DNA of 64,000 nt from Shimia_B sp038528385. Lineage in GTDB: Bacteria > Pseudomonadota > Alphaproteobacteria > Rhodobacterales > Rhodobacteraceae. Below are positions 27,979 through 36,662 of the stretch, piece by piece (within the stretch, counting starts at the first letter, position 1; every line of letters starts with the position of its first letter). The stretch spans positions 186,001 to 250,000 of the forward strand of contig JBCBET010000002.1 of the NCBI GenBank assembly GCA_038528385.1, written 5' to 3'. The position numbers and the translations under genes are program-made. The notes beneath the pieces were generated by a model. It was not told the origin of the DNA. It saw only the letters and a list, made by a program, of their open reading frames with translations, and made no database searches.

Positions 27979-28028
27979 GGTCCTCGCAAGAGGGACCCTG
28001 TCGTCCGGGCAAAATCCCGGAAGAGGAC
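27979..28028 (+). promoter_or_regulatory. Structured 5' leader of rpsD with alternative pairings
   Basis: Hairpin A: GGTCCTC (27979-27985), loop GCAA, GAGGGACC (27990-27997). Hairpin B: TCCGGG (28004-28009), loop CAAAAT, CCCGGA (28016-28021). The GAGGAC at 28023-28028 is complementary to the GTCCTC of hairpin A, so a long-range pairing would exclude A. S4 represses its own operon through leader RNA in other bacteria; this could be an alphaproteobacterial counterpart. Function is inferred. Confidence 0.45.
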
Positions 28029-28061
28029 AACGCCCTTCGCAACCGCAGAAGGAGATCAGCC

Positions 28062-28682
28062 GTGACCAAACGCACGTCTGCCAAGCACAAGATCGATCGC
28101 CGCATGGGCGAAAACATCTGGGGCCGCCCCAAATCCCCCGTCAACCGCCGCGAATACGGACCCGGCCAGCACGGCCAGCGCCGCAAGGGCAAGATGTCCG
28201 ACTTCGGCACGCAGCTGCGCGCCAAGCAAAAGCTCAAGGGCTATTACGGCGACCTGACGGAAAAGCAGTTCCGCCGCATCTACGCCGAGGCCGAGCGTCT
28301 GAAGGGCGACACGGGTGAGAACCTCATCGGCCTCCTCGAGCGTCGTCTCGACGCCGTGGTCTACCGCGCCAAGTTCGTGCCCACGATCTTTGCTGCGCGC
28401 CAGTTCGTGAACCACCGCCATGTCCGTGTGAACGGCAAGCTCGTGAACATCGCCTCCTACCGCGTGAAAGATGGCGACGTGATCGAGGTCCGTGACCGGT
28501 CAAAGCAGATGACGGCGATCCTCGAGGCGATCCAGCTGCCGGAGCGCGACGTGCCTGATTACATCGACGCCGACCATTCCAAGATGACGGCGACCTTCAC
28601 GCGCACGCCGGGTCTCGCCGATGTGCCCTACCCGGTGATGATGGAACCGAACCTCGTCATCGAATTCTACGCGCAGAACTAA
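28062..28682 (+). CDS. rpsD: 30S ribosomal protein S4 (uS4)
   Basis: Primary 16S rRNA-binding protein of the small subunit, 206 aa. It begins MTKRTSAKHKIDRRMGENIWG, the usual alphaproteobacterial N-terminus without zinc-binding Cys. The S4 RNA-binding domain contains LERRLDAVVYRAKFVPT and FVNHRHVRVNGKLVNIASYRV. Start codon is GTG at 28062 with RBS AGAAGGAG. It is monocistronic here, away from the alpha operon, as is common in alphaproteobacteria, and is closed by an intrinsic terminator. Confidence 0.96.
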   Translation: MTKRTSAKHKIDRRMGENIWGRPKSPVNRREYGPGQHGQRRKGKMSDFGTQLRAKQKLKGYYGDLTEKQFRRIYAEAERLKGDTGENLIGLLERRLDAVVYRAKFVPTIFAARQFVNHRHVRVNGKLVNIASYRVKDGDVIEVRDRSKQMTAILEAIQLPERDVPDYIDADHSKMTATFTRTPGLADVPYPVMMEPNLVIEFYAQN

Positions 28683-28704
28683 GACCGTTCTGCCAGCGAC
28701 TAAG

Positions 28705-28732
28705 AAGGGTGCCCCACACGGGCGCCCTTTTG
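28705..28732 (+). terminator. Intrinsic terminator of rpsD
   Basis: Stem AAGGGTGCCC (28705-28714) pairs with GGGCGCCCTT (28720-28729), ten pairs including one G-U, around a 5-nt loop, followed by T-rich sequence. It lies 23 bp after the rpsD stop. Confidence 0.85.
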
Positions 28733-28865
28733 CGTTTTGGGCTCTGCCTCGTGATCGGCCGACGTATGCCGGCAATCAACCGGGCATTGACGCGCGCGCG
28801 ATGTTCGGGTCCCGTGAGCGAAAATCAGAACGGCCGCTGGGCGGGTCGTAGAGGCGGAGGCACAC

Positions 28866-29561
28866 ATGGATATCCGGGACAAACACATCGAGGCGCTCGT
28901 GCGCGGCAAATCCTTCGCCGAGATCGGCGGGCTCTGGGGCGCCACGGCGGAGCGGATCAGCGTGGCCCATGAGTACGGCGCGCGCTCACTGATGATGATC
29001 GATATCCTGCCGCCCCTGAACAAGTGGTGGGGCGAGTTCCGCAAGCGGATGACGGAGAAAGGCGTCGAGAAATACAAGACGCTGTCGGTCGATATCATGA
29101 GCAGTCGCTGCCAGCCGTTTCAGGTGACGCACAGCTCCGGCATCCTCTACCACTGCCCGAACCCGCTCCAGTATCTCTAGGCACTGCGCGGCGTGACGCT
29201 GGAGCACTGCATCATGACCACGGCAAGTATCCCCGACAGGATCGAGAATGACGCCGGAACGATCGACCTGGCGGGCGGCGAAGTGCTCTTTGTCCCGGCG
29301 ATGACGGAGCAGCAGAAAGCCGTTTTCACCCAGCACTACGCCCGCAAAAACCGCTCGCCGATCTGGGGCATCAACAAACCTTACGAATTCAACGACACCG
29401 ATTACACCCCGTGGTGGTGGCTCTTCACCGAGCGCGCTCTGGTGGAGATGGCGACCTCCGCGGGCTGGGTCGTCGAGGACGTACAGCCAAATTGGGCCGG
29501 GCGTGCCCACACGCTGCTGCTCAAGAATTCCGGGCGTCGTGATGGCGTGACGGTGGGCTAG
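28866..29561 (+). pseudogene. SAM-dependent methyltransferase interrupted by an in-frame amber codon
   Basis: A single open frame except for TAG at 29178-29180. Upstream: FAEIGGLWGATAERISVAHE (motif I of a class I methyltransferase) and SSGILYHCPNPLQYL. Downstream in the same frame: ALRGVTLEHCIMTTASIP, the motif IDLAGGEVLFVPAM and AHTLLLKN. Together they form a complete protein of about 231 residues, of a type often found near glycan or lipid genes. Either half alone would be non-functional. It may be a recent nonsense mutation. No amber suppressor is seen here. An RBS-like GGAGG precedes the ATG at 28866. Confidence 0.75.
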
Positions 29562-29570
29562 GGAAGGGGC

Positions 29571-30848
29571 CTAACCCTCCTCCTCCTGCACCTCGCTGAG
29601 GCTCAGCCCCACGCCGGCGGCCAGCACGGCCATCGCCGCAAAGATCGCGAGCACCACGCCGGGCCCTGCTGCATCCGCAAGCAGACCGAATAGGCCCCCT
29701 GCGAGCAGCAGCACCCCGATCAGCGTGTTCGAGAGCGCTGTGTAAAGAGCCTTGTCGTTGCCCGTATCCATATCCGTGAGATGCGTCTTGCGCCCCGCGC
29801 GCACGCCCTCATAGGCGATCTGCGCGACAAAGAGCACCGCGGCGAGGAGATGGGCGTTCACGCTCTGCGCGCCCCAGCCCAGGAGCGCAGCCACGCCCAG
29901 GGCCACGGCCGCGAGCGCGCCCGACCATGCCAGCGTCCGGCGGCTCGAGGCATCCGAGAGCCGCCCCCAGACATAGCTCGACGCGATGGCCGCGAGCGCC
30001 GAGGCGATCATGAGCACGCCCAGATTGCCGAGCTCCGTGCCCGTCTCCCCCGACGCGCCTATCTCCCCCGCGCTCAGAAGCACGATGAAGGGCGGCGCCA
30101 GCGCCGTGGCGATGAGGAGACCGCGCGTGGCGAGGTAGGCGCGAAATTCGGGGTCTTCTGCCAGCGGGCGGGCGAGGTCCTCGGTGTTCAGCCCCGCGGC
30201 GTCGGGCTCGGCGGCAGGCTCGTCGAGACGCAGGAAGACACCGGCCCCGATCAGCCAGAGCCCGCCTGCGATGACGAGGGCCGCTGCGATCGTGGCGGGG
30301 CTCAGCGGCAGAAGGCCCGTGGCCAGCGCCGCGGCAAATGCGAAAACGACCGCCGCCGCCGCCGTGCCCGCCGTGCCGGAGACCGTACCGCGGGTGCCTT
30401 TCTCCAACGTGCGCGCGGCGATGTCCTTGTAGCTCGCCGAACAGGCCGCCCGCGCGCAGGCCAAAAGCGCCAGGCAGCCGAGGATCACCCACCCCGCCAC
30501 GGCGCCCTCGAGGAGGAACGCCGCGAGACCCATGCCGAGCGCTGCCAGCCCCTGCAGCGCCGAGCCCGCCGCCCAGACCGCCCGGCGATACCGCCGCGCC
30601 TGGATCACCCGCGCCAATGCGATCTGGGGCAAGAGCGCGCCAGCCTCCCGCACCGGCACGAGTGCGCCGATGACGGCCCCCGGCGCCCCCAGCGCCGAGA
30701 GGAGCCAGGACAAGACGAGCTTGGGATCGATGAGCCCGTCGGCGAGCTTCGTCGCCGTGAGCGATAGCAGATGCGTGGTGAAATTCGACGCCTCCGCGGG
30801 GTCCGCGCCCTCCTGCGTGAGCGTCTCGTACAAGGCCTTCTCGAGCAT
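29571..30848 (-). CDS. Major facilitator superfamily transporter
   Basis: Polytopic inner-membrane protein of 425 aa with about 11-12 hydrophobic segments in two halves, separated near residue 210 by a hydrophilic loop (LDEPAAEPDAAGLNTEDLARPLAEDPEF). The second half contains SSYVWGRLSDASSRRTLAWSG, the MFS motif A (G-x-L-x-D). The first 35 residues are soluble (ALYETLTQEGADPAEASNF). The ATG at 30848 is used because the upstream extension is not protein-like. Substrate unknown. Divergent from hisC. Confidence 0.82.
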   Translation of the reverse strand: MLEKALYETLTQEGADPAEASNFTTHLLSLTATKLADGLIDPKLVLSWLLSALGAPGAVIGALVPVREAGALLPQIALARVIQARRYRRAVWAAGSALQGLAALGMGLAAFLLEGAVAGWVILGCLALLACARAACSASYKDIAARTLEKGTRGTVSGTAGTAAAAVVFAFAAALATGLLPLSPATIAAALVIAGGLWLIGAGVFLRLDEPAAEPDAAGLNTEDLARPLAEDPEFRAYLATRGLLIATALAPPFIVLLSAGEIGASGETGTELGNLGVLMIASALAAIASSYVWGRLSDASSRRTLAWSGALAAVALGVAALLGWGAQSVNAHLLAAVLFVAQIAYEGVRAGRKTHLTDMDTGNDKALYTALSNTLIGVLLLAGGLFGLLADAAGPGVVLAIFAAMAVLAAGVGLSLSEVQEEEG

Positions 30849-30939
30849 GCGGATCTCCTGGCTCCTGGCGTGCGACCATGTCGCTGGCCCTTGACTGAGT
30901 GTTGCCCTAGAACCTGCGCGACAGCCTTGGAGTTCCCTC

Positions 30940-32037
30940 ATGTCACAGCCGCGCCCACAGCCGGGGATCATGGATATCGCGCTTTATATCGGCGGGGAGA
31001 GCCATATCGCCGGCCAGAGCGAGGTCCTGAAGCTCAGCTCGAACGAGAACCCGAAGGGCCCGCCCGCCGCCGCCGTGGCCGCCCTCGCCGAGGCCGGGGC
31101 CAGGATGCATCTCTACCCTTCCACCGATCACGCGGCGCTGCGCGCGGCCATCGGGGAGGTGCACGGGCTCGACCCCGCGCGGATCATCTGCGGGGTGGGC
31201 TCCGACGAGATACTCACCTTCCTCTGCCAGGCCTATGCGGGCGTGGGCGACGAGGTGATCCACACCGAGCACGGCTTTTCCATGTATCCCATCCTCGCCC
31301 GTGCGGCGGGGGCCACGCCCGTGAAGGTCGCTGAGCGCGCGCGGCGGGTGGACGTGGACGCGATCCTCGCCGCGGTGAGCCCGCGCACGAAGCTCGTCTT
31401 TCTCACGAATCCCGGCAATCCCACGGGCACGACCATCCCCATGGCCGAGATCACGCGCCTCGCCGGCGCGCTCCCGGGGGAGGTCATCCTCGTCATCGAC
31501 GGGGCCTATGCCGAATACGCGGAGGGCTACGGCGCGGACTATGACGGCGGCGCGTCGATCGCGAGCGCGCGGGAGAACGTCGTTATGACCCGCACCTTCT
31601 CCAAGCTCTACGGCCTCGGCGGGCTCCGCGTGGGCTGGGGCTACGGCGCGCAGGGCCTCATCGACGTGCTCAACCGTGTGCGCGGGCCATTCAACCTCTC
31701 GGCTCCGGCGCTCGCCGCCGCGGAGGCCGCCATGCGCGACCAGGGCTATGCCCGCGCCTGCATCGCCGAAAACGCGACGGAGCGCGCGCGGCTTCGCGAG
31801 GCGCTCGCCGGTTTGGGCATCGCCTGCGATCCCTCGGAGGCGAACTTCGTCCTCGCGCGCTTCCGCGACGCCAGCGAGGCGGAGGCCTGCGAGGCAGCTT
31901 TGCGTGCTTCGGGCATCCTCGTGCGCAAGGTGGGCGGCTACGGCTTCCCCGAAGGACTGCGCATCACGGTGGGCGATGCCGCGGGCACCGCGCGCGTCAT
32001 CGCTGCCCTGCGGGCCTTCATGGGAGTGCCCGCATGA
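30940..32037 (+). CDS. hisC: Histidinol-phosphate/aromatic aminotransferase
   Basis: PLP-dependent fold-type I aminotransferase, 365 aa. It shows LSSNENPKGPP at the N-terminus, FLTNPGNPTGT and the PLP lysine in MTRTFSKLYGLGGLRVGWGY. Because tyrA follows with a 4-bp overlap, it probably also transaminates prephenate or phenylpyruvate, as HisC enzymes of this class can. It may therefore serve both histidine and tyrosine/phenylalanine synthesis. A second ATG lies 30 bp downstream (30970); the first is kept because the N-terminus resembles homologues. Confidence 0.92.
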   Translation: MSQPRPQPGIMDIALYIGGESHIAGQSEVLKLSSNENPKGPPAAAVAALAEAGARMHLYPSTDHAALRAAIGEVHGLDPARIICGVGSDEILTFLCQAYAGVGDEVIHTEHGFSMYPILARAAGATPVKVAERARRVDVDAILAAVSPRTKLVFLTNPGNPTGTTIPMAEITRLAGALPGEVILVIDGAYAEYAEGYGADYDGGASIASARENVVMTRTFSKLYGLGGLRVGWGYGAQGLIDVLNRVRGPFNLSAPALAAAEAAMRDQGYARACIAENATERARLREALAGLGIACDPSEANFVLARFRDASEAEACEAALRASGILVRKVGGYGFPEGLRITVGDAAGTARVIAALRAFMGVPA

Positions 32038-32936
32038 TCTACGGCCGCGTGGCGCTGGTGGGGCTCGGCCTCATCGCGTCCTCGATGTACTGGGCCATGA
32101 AGCGGGACGGGCTCGCGGGCCACGTGGCGGGCCATGCCCGCTCTCCTGAGACGCGCGACACCGCGCGGGCAATCGGGCTCTGCGACAGCGTCCATGACAG
32201 CGTGGAAGAGGCCGTGGCCGGTGCCGATCTCGTGGTGCTCTGCGTGCCCATCGGCGCCATGGAGCCCTTGGCCCAGCAGATCGCGCCGCATCTGAAACCC
32301 GGCGCCACGGTCACTGACGTAGGCTCCGTGAAGCGTGCGGTCATCGCCGCGGTGGCCCCGCACCTGCCCGCGGGCGTGCATTTCGTGCCGGGCCACCCGC
32401 TGGCGGGGACGGAGCATAGCGGGCCGCGCTCGGGCTTTGCCGAACTCTTCGAGGGGCGTTGGCATCTCCTGACGCCCGGCGAGGCGGACAGGCAAGCCGT
32501 GGAGAGGCTTCGCGCACTCTGGGAAGGCATGGGCGCCAAGGTCGACGAGATGGATGCCGAGCACCACGACCTCGTCCTCGCCGTCACCTCCCACGCGCCG
32601 CACCTCATCGCCTACACCATGGTGGGCGTGGCCGACGACCTCCAGCGCGTGACCGACAGCGAGGTCATCAACTACTCCGCCGCGGGCTTTCGGGATTTCA
32701 CCCGCATCGCGGCCTCCGACCCCACCATGTGGCGCGATGTCTTTCTGACGAACAAGGACGCCACGCTCGAGATCCTCGGCCGCTTCACCGAAGAACTCTT
32801 CGCCCTCCAGCGGGCGATCCGGACGGGAGACGGGCCGCATCTGCATGACTACTTCACGCGCACGCGGGCCATCCGGCGCGGTATCATCGAAGCGGGGCAG
32901 GACACCGATGCGCCCGATTTCGGGCGCGTGCGGTGA
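32034..32936 (+). CDS. tyrA: Prephenate/arogenate dehydrogenase
   Basis: NAD(P)-dependent oxidative decarboxylation in tyrosine synthesis, 300 aa. The Rossmann motif is VALVGLGLIASSMYWAMKR. VTDVGSVKRAV, the catalytic-site segment HFVPGHPLAGTEHSGP and VTSHAPHLIAY follow. Monofunctional: no chorismate mutase or ACT domain. Coupled to hisC upstream (ATGA) and to the extensin gene downstream (GTGA). Confidence 0.93.
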   Translation: MIYGRVALVGLGLIASSMYWAMKRDGLAGHVAGHARSPETRDTARAIGLCDSVHDSVEEAVAGADLVVLCVPIGAMEPLAQQIAPHLKPGATVTDVGSVKRAVIAAVAPHLPAGVHFVPGHPLAGTEHSGPRSGFAELFEGRWHLLTPGEADRQAVERLRALWEGMGAKVDEMDAEHHDLVLAVTSHAPHLIAYTMVGVADDLQRVTDSEVINYSAAGFRDFTRIAASDPTMWRDVFLTNKDATLEILGRFTEELFALQRAIRTGDGPHLHDYFTRTRAIRRGIIEAGQDTDAPDFGRVR

Positions 32937-33757
32937 GGCTCGCGCTGGCGCTTCTCCTGTGCGCCAGTGCCGCGGCAGCGCAGGCGCCGGAGACCTCCCT
33001 GCGACCGGAGCCGCGACCGGAGGCGGAAACGGCGAGGCCCGTTGATGCGCAGGCTGGCGTCCTCTCGGCTTTGGTCGACCGCCCCGCCGCCGCGGTCCGC
33101 CCTCGGGCGCGCCCGCAAGAGCCCGCCCTGCGGCCCGAGCGCGACATCGCGAGCCCTGCCTCCTCCCTGCGCCCGCGCAAGCGTGGTCCGGCCCTCGACC
33201 GGTATGTGAGGCAGGTGCTCGCCAGGCGGGCCAGGGGGCAGGTCTGCGGCGATCCCGCGCTTCAGGGGGATCGGATCGCCCCCATCGTGGGGCGCGTTTC
33301 AGGCTGCGGCGTGGCCGAGCCCGTCCGTCTGCGCGCCGTATCGGGCCTCCGGCTCAGCACGCCCGCGCGCATGGATTGCCGCACCGCGCGGGCGTTGAAG
33401 ACCTGGGTGGAAGAGGGCGTGAAGCCCGCAACCGGCACGCTGGGCGGCGGGCCGTCGAGCCTGCGCGTCGCGGCGGGCTACGCGTGCCGCACGCGCAACA
33501 ATCAGCCCGGCGCGCGGATCTCCGAGCACGGCAAGGGCCGCGCCATCGACATCTCGGGGATCGGCCTGCGCTCAGGGCAGGAGATCACCGTCCTCACCGA
33601 TTGGGGGCGGGGCGAGGCGGGCCGCGTTCTTCGCGAGGTCTGGCGCGCCGCCTGCGGTCCCTTCGGCACGGTGCTCGGCCCCGAGGCGAACCGATTTCAC
33701 CGCGATCATTTCCATTTCGACACCGCGCGGTACCGCTCCGGCAGCTTTTGCCGCTAG
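32933..33757 (+). CDS. Extensin-like family protein, secreted
   Basis: A 274-aa protein with signal peptide (LALALLLCASAAAAQA) and an Arg/Pro-rich linker. The C-terminal domain resembles the extensin-like C-terminal family, with a DD-peptidase-type metal site: ISEHGKGRAIDISG and HRDHFHFD. Six or more Cys (VCGD, GCGV, DCRT, YACRT, AACGP, FCR) suggest disulfides in the periplasm. Starts at GTG 32933 overlapping the tyrA stop. A cell-wall role is likely from the fold. Confidence 0.85.
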   Translation: MRLALALLLCASAAAAQAPETSLRPEPRPEAETARPVDAQAGVLSALVDRPAAAVRPRARPQEPALRPERDIASPASSLRPRKRGPALDRYVRQVLARRARGQVCGDPALQGDRIAPIVGRVSGCGVAEPVRLRAVSGLRLSTPARMDCRTARALKTWVEEGVKPATGTLGGGPSSLRVAAGYACRTRNNQPGARISEHGKGRAIDISGIGLRSGQEITVLTDWGRGEAGRVLREVWRAACGPFGTVLGPEANRFHRDHFHFDTARYRSGSFCR

Positions 33758-33808
33758 GACAGGGCGACGGCAGGCCCACGGCGCGCCAAGGGCCGCGGCA
33801 CCCGCGGA

Positions 33809-34807
33809 TCAGCGGAGCCTCAGACGCGGCGCGGGGCCGAGCGGTATGGGACCGAGCGAGAGCCGCCCACCCGCGAAGGTGAGCGGCAGGTCGATGGTGT
33901 CGGGCTCCCCCGAGAGGGAGGCCAGCGCTTCGAGCGTGCGCGTGGCGGTGGGCATGACACTCTGCGGCAGGAGGCCTAGGGCCTCACCGAGGGAGAGGAT
34001 CTCGCGCCAGTTGGTCGCCACCAGGGTCACCGTGCCGTCCGGGGTGCCGTCCGGCGCGATGGCGAGGCGGCCCTCTGCGCGCAATTCGAGCTGACCCCAA
34101 CGGGCGTGGAAGCTGCGGAGGTCGATGCCGGTGGGTTGCGGGCGCGCCTCTTCGATGGCGCGGCGGTCCCAGGGCGCATCGAAGGCGGCGGTCGCGTCGA
34201 GGGTCAGCGTCTCGAAGGTGTCGGGCAGGCGCCCCTGGGGACTGAGCGTGAGGCGCAGCGCGTCAGAGGGACGAAGGCCCGCGGCGTCGACAAAGAGGTC
34301 GTACGCGTTCTCCTCCGCAGCGCTCCTCCGCGCGGCGAGGAGGGCCCGGTCGAGCGTGACCTCCCAGCCCCGGGTGGAGCGCGCGCTGAGCTGCGCGATC
34401 TCGGCGGTGGTCTCCCGAAGGGCGAGGCGCGTCCCCGAAAGCCGGAGCGAGGCGCGCATGTCCTCGCTCTCGAGCGTCAGGCTCGCAAACGGCGACGCGA
34501 GGGTCTGGCGCGGGGGAAAGACCGCGATGACATGGGCCGGGCGGTAGGCCAGCGCGCGCAGCTCGAGCTCCGGCAGCGACCAGAGGACGCCGGTATCAGG
34601 GTCCGCGAGGGCCACGTCTGTGAGCCGCGTGTCGAACCGGTAGGGGAAGCCGCGCGTCTCCACGCCGGCCACTTCGGCGGCCCAGCCTTCCGCACGACGT
34701 TCCTCGAACCACGACGTCGCGCCGCGCTCGATGGCGGACTGCGCCACGACCCAGTACCCGCTCCAACCGAGCGTCGCGAAGGCCAAGGCCCAGATGATGA
34801 CGCGCAT
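33809..34807 (-). CDS. DUF2125-family protein
   Basis: A 332-aa protein with an N-terminal signal anchor (MRVIIWALAFATLGWSGYWVVA) and a periplasmic beta-rich body. GFPYRFDTRLTDVALADP is the family signature (pattern GFPFR). The ATG at 34807 follows GAGGAGGGGGAAGAG. Function unknown; DUF2125 proteins are typical of alphaproteobacteria and may relate to envelope lipid handling, which is speculation. Convergent with the extensin gene and divergent from the ChaC-like gene. Confidence 0.85.
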   Translation of the reverse strand: MRVIIWALAFATLGWSGYWVVAQSAIERGATSWFEERRAEGWAAEVAGVETRGFPYRFDTRLTDVALADPDTGVLWSLPELELRALAYRPAHVIAVFPPRQTLASPFASLTLESEDMRASLRLSGTRLALRETTAEIAQLSARSTRGWEVTLDRALLAARRSAAEENAYDLFVDAAGLRPSDALRLTLSPQGRLPDTFETLTLDATAAFDAPWDRRAIEEARPQPTGIDLRSFHARWGQLELRAEGRLAIAPDGTPDGTVTLVATNWREILSLGEALGLLPQSVMPTATRTLEALASLSGEPDTIDLPLTFAGGRLSLGPIPLGPAPRLRLR

Positions 34808-34848
34808 GCTCTTCCCCCTCCTCGATGGGCCCTCTATAGCCCTGCCCC

Positions 34849-35397
34849 ATGGCAAGGGAAGCGGATACGGTGGACTGGGTGTTTGCCTATGGCTCGCTCA
34901 TGTGGAACCCCGGGTTCGACGCCGCCGAAGCCGTGCTCGCGCGGCTCCACGGCTACCGGCGGAGCTTTTGCATGTGGTCGATCCATCACCGGGGCACTGA
35001 GGAGGATCCGGGTCTCGTCCTGGCCCTCGATGCCGAAGACGGCGCGACCTGCACGGGCATGGCGTTCCGCTTTCCCGCGCTGGGGCGGGCGGGCGTCCTT
35101 GCCGAGCTTCGCGACCGCGAGCTCATCTCCTCGGCCTATGTCGAACACATCGTGCCGCTCCGCCTCGCCACGGGTGCAGAGGTCGAGGCGCTCGCCTACG
35201 TCATCGCGCCGGGCCATCCGCAATATTGCGGCGGGCTGCCCATGGCGCGCCAGGCGGAGGTGATCGCGGGCGCCCGGGGCGGACGGGGTCCGAATTCGGA
35301 GTATCTCTACAACACCGCGGCGCATCTCGCCGATCTTGGGATAGAGGATGCGGAACTGACGCAGCTGGCGGCCGACGTGCGCGCCCTCAAGGGCTAG
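34849..35397 (+). CDS. ChaC-like gamma-glutamylcyclotransferase
   Basis: A 182-aa protein of the ChaC family, which degrades glutathione to 5-oxoproline and Cys-Gly in the cytoplasm. The substrate loop VFAYGSLMWNPGFDAAE is at the N-terminus, with RRSFCMWSIHHRG and the later NSEYLYNTAAHLADLGI typical of the family. The candidate catalytic Glu lies in AYVEHIVPL. Starts divergently from the DUF2125 gene with 41 bp between starts. Confidence 0.88.
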   Translation: MAREADTVDWVFAYGSLMWNPGFDAAEAVLARLHGYRRSFCMWSIHHRGTEEDPGLVLALDAEDGATCTGMAFRFPALGRAGVLAELRDRELISSAYVEHIVPLRLATGAEVEALAYVIAPGHPQYCGGLPMARQAEVIAGARGGRGPNSEYLYNTAAHLADLGIEDAELTQLAADVRALKG

Positions 35398-35456
35398 TGC
35401 CCATGGGGCGAAGCGTCTATGCTGCGCTGCAATGAACCAACAACAGGACGCGTGCG

Positions 35457-36659
35457 GTGACCGACACTGATCGCGAGGCCGAGCCACAATTCTCGCAGCC
35501 CGTTCGCCAGATCTTGCTAATGGTGCTCGTCCTGGCGCTGGTGGCGGGAGGGTGCACGCTGGCCTTTCCGGTGCTGTATCCGGTGGTGGCGGCGAACCTC
35601 TGGCTCAATGGCTTCATCGCCTTCGTCTTCCTCGTGGGCGTGGTGGCCACGTTCCTCCAGGTGACGCAGCTCATCAATTCTGTCTCCTGGATCGAGGGCT
35701 TCGCGGCCCACCGCGTGGGCTATGACCTCACGAAGCCGCCGCAACTCCTCGCGCCCCTGGCGGCGCTGCTCCGGACGCGGGGCGCGCGGATGCAGCTCGG
35801 CTCCGCCTCGGCGCGCTCCATCCTCGACTCCGTGGCCACGCGCATCGACGAGCAGCGCGAGATCACGCGTTACCTCGTGTCGCTCCTCATCTTCCTGGGC
35901 CTCCTTGGCACGTTCTACGGGCTTGCCACGACGATCCCCGCGCTGGTGGAGACGATCCGGTCCCTCACCCCCACCGACGGGGAGACCGGGCTCGACGTCT
36001 TCAGCCGCCTCCAGTCGGGGCTCGAAAGCCAGCTCGGCGGCATGGGCGTGGCCTTCGCATCCTCGCTCCTCGGGCTGGCGGGCTCGCTCGTGGTGGGGCT
36101 GCTCGAACTCTTCGCGGGCCACGGGCAGAACCGGTTCTACCGCGAGCTGGAGGAATGGGTGTCCTCCATCACCCGCGTCTCGCTCTCCACCGATGGCGAG
36201 GCCGGGGGCGAGGCCGGCGCCATGGCCCACATGCTCGATCACATGCAGGAGCAGATGGAGGCGATGCAGCTCATGTTCACGCAATCCGACATCAGCCGCT
36301 CCATGACCGACGAAAAGATCTCGCAACTGACGGCCTCCATGGAACGGGTGGCCGACAAGCTCGCGCGCCCGGACGGCACCGAGACCGCGCTCTCCCAGAT
36401 CGCCGAGGGGCAGGAGCGGATGATCCGCGCCCTGGGGCAGGGCGGCGGTGGCGGCGACGGGATGGATGCCGAGAGCCGCATGCGCCTGCGCTCCATCGAC
36501 GTGCAACTTCTGCGCCTCCTTGAGGAAGTGAGCGCCGGCCGCCAGGAAGCCATCGCGGAGCTCCGGACCGACATCGCGGGCCTCACCCGCGCGCTGAAAC
36601 CGGCACGCCCCGTGGCGCGCGGCAATGGCGGAAGCTCGGACCGCCGCAAGGGAGGCTGA
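35457..36659 (+). CDS. MotA/TolQ/ExbB-type proton-channel protein
   Basis: A 400-aa inner-membrane protein with hydrophobic segments near residues 18-40, 50-70, 138-165 and 205-228. The last two form the MotA/ExbB channel pair (SLLIFLGLLGTFYGLATTIP; GVAFASSLLGLAGSLVVGLL). A long cytoplasmic tail (residues 230-400) is helical (MLDHMQEQMEAMQLMFTQ) and may dimerise. Starts at GTG 35457. With the next gene it forms a stator-like pair using ion flow to act on the cell wall. Such pairs occur widely in alphaproteobacteria outside flagellar and Tol loci; the role is undefined. Confidence 0.85.
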   Translation: MTDTDREAEPQFSQPVRQILLMVLVLALVAGGCTLAFPVLYPVVAANLWLNGFIAFVFLVGVVATFLQVTQLINSVSWIEGFAAHRVGYDLTKPPQLLAPLAALLRTRGARMQLGSASARSILDSVATRIDEQREITRYLVSLLIFLGLLGTFYGLATTIPALVETIRSLTPTDGETGLDVFSRLQSGLESQLGGMGVAFASSLLGLAGSLVVGLLELFAGHGQNRFYRELEEWVSSITRVSLSTDGEAGGEAGAMAHMLDHMQEQMEAMQLMFTQSDISRSMTDEKISQLTASMERVADKLARPDGTETALSQIAEGQERMIRALGQGGGGGDGMDAESRMRLRSIDVQLLRLLEEVSAGRQEAIAELRTDIAGLTRALKPARPVARGNGGSSDRRKGG

Positions 36660-36662
36660 CCC

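Noticed and set aside
29178..29180. Amber codon as pyrrolysine or selenocysteine-like recoding
   Set aside because: The family is a standard methyltransferase without such a residue, and no recoding genes or RNA elements are visible here.
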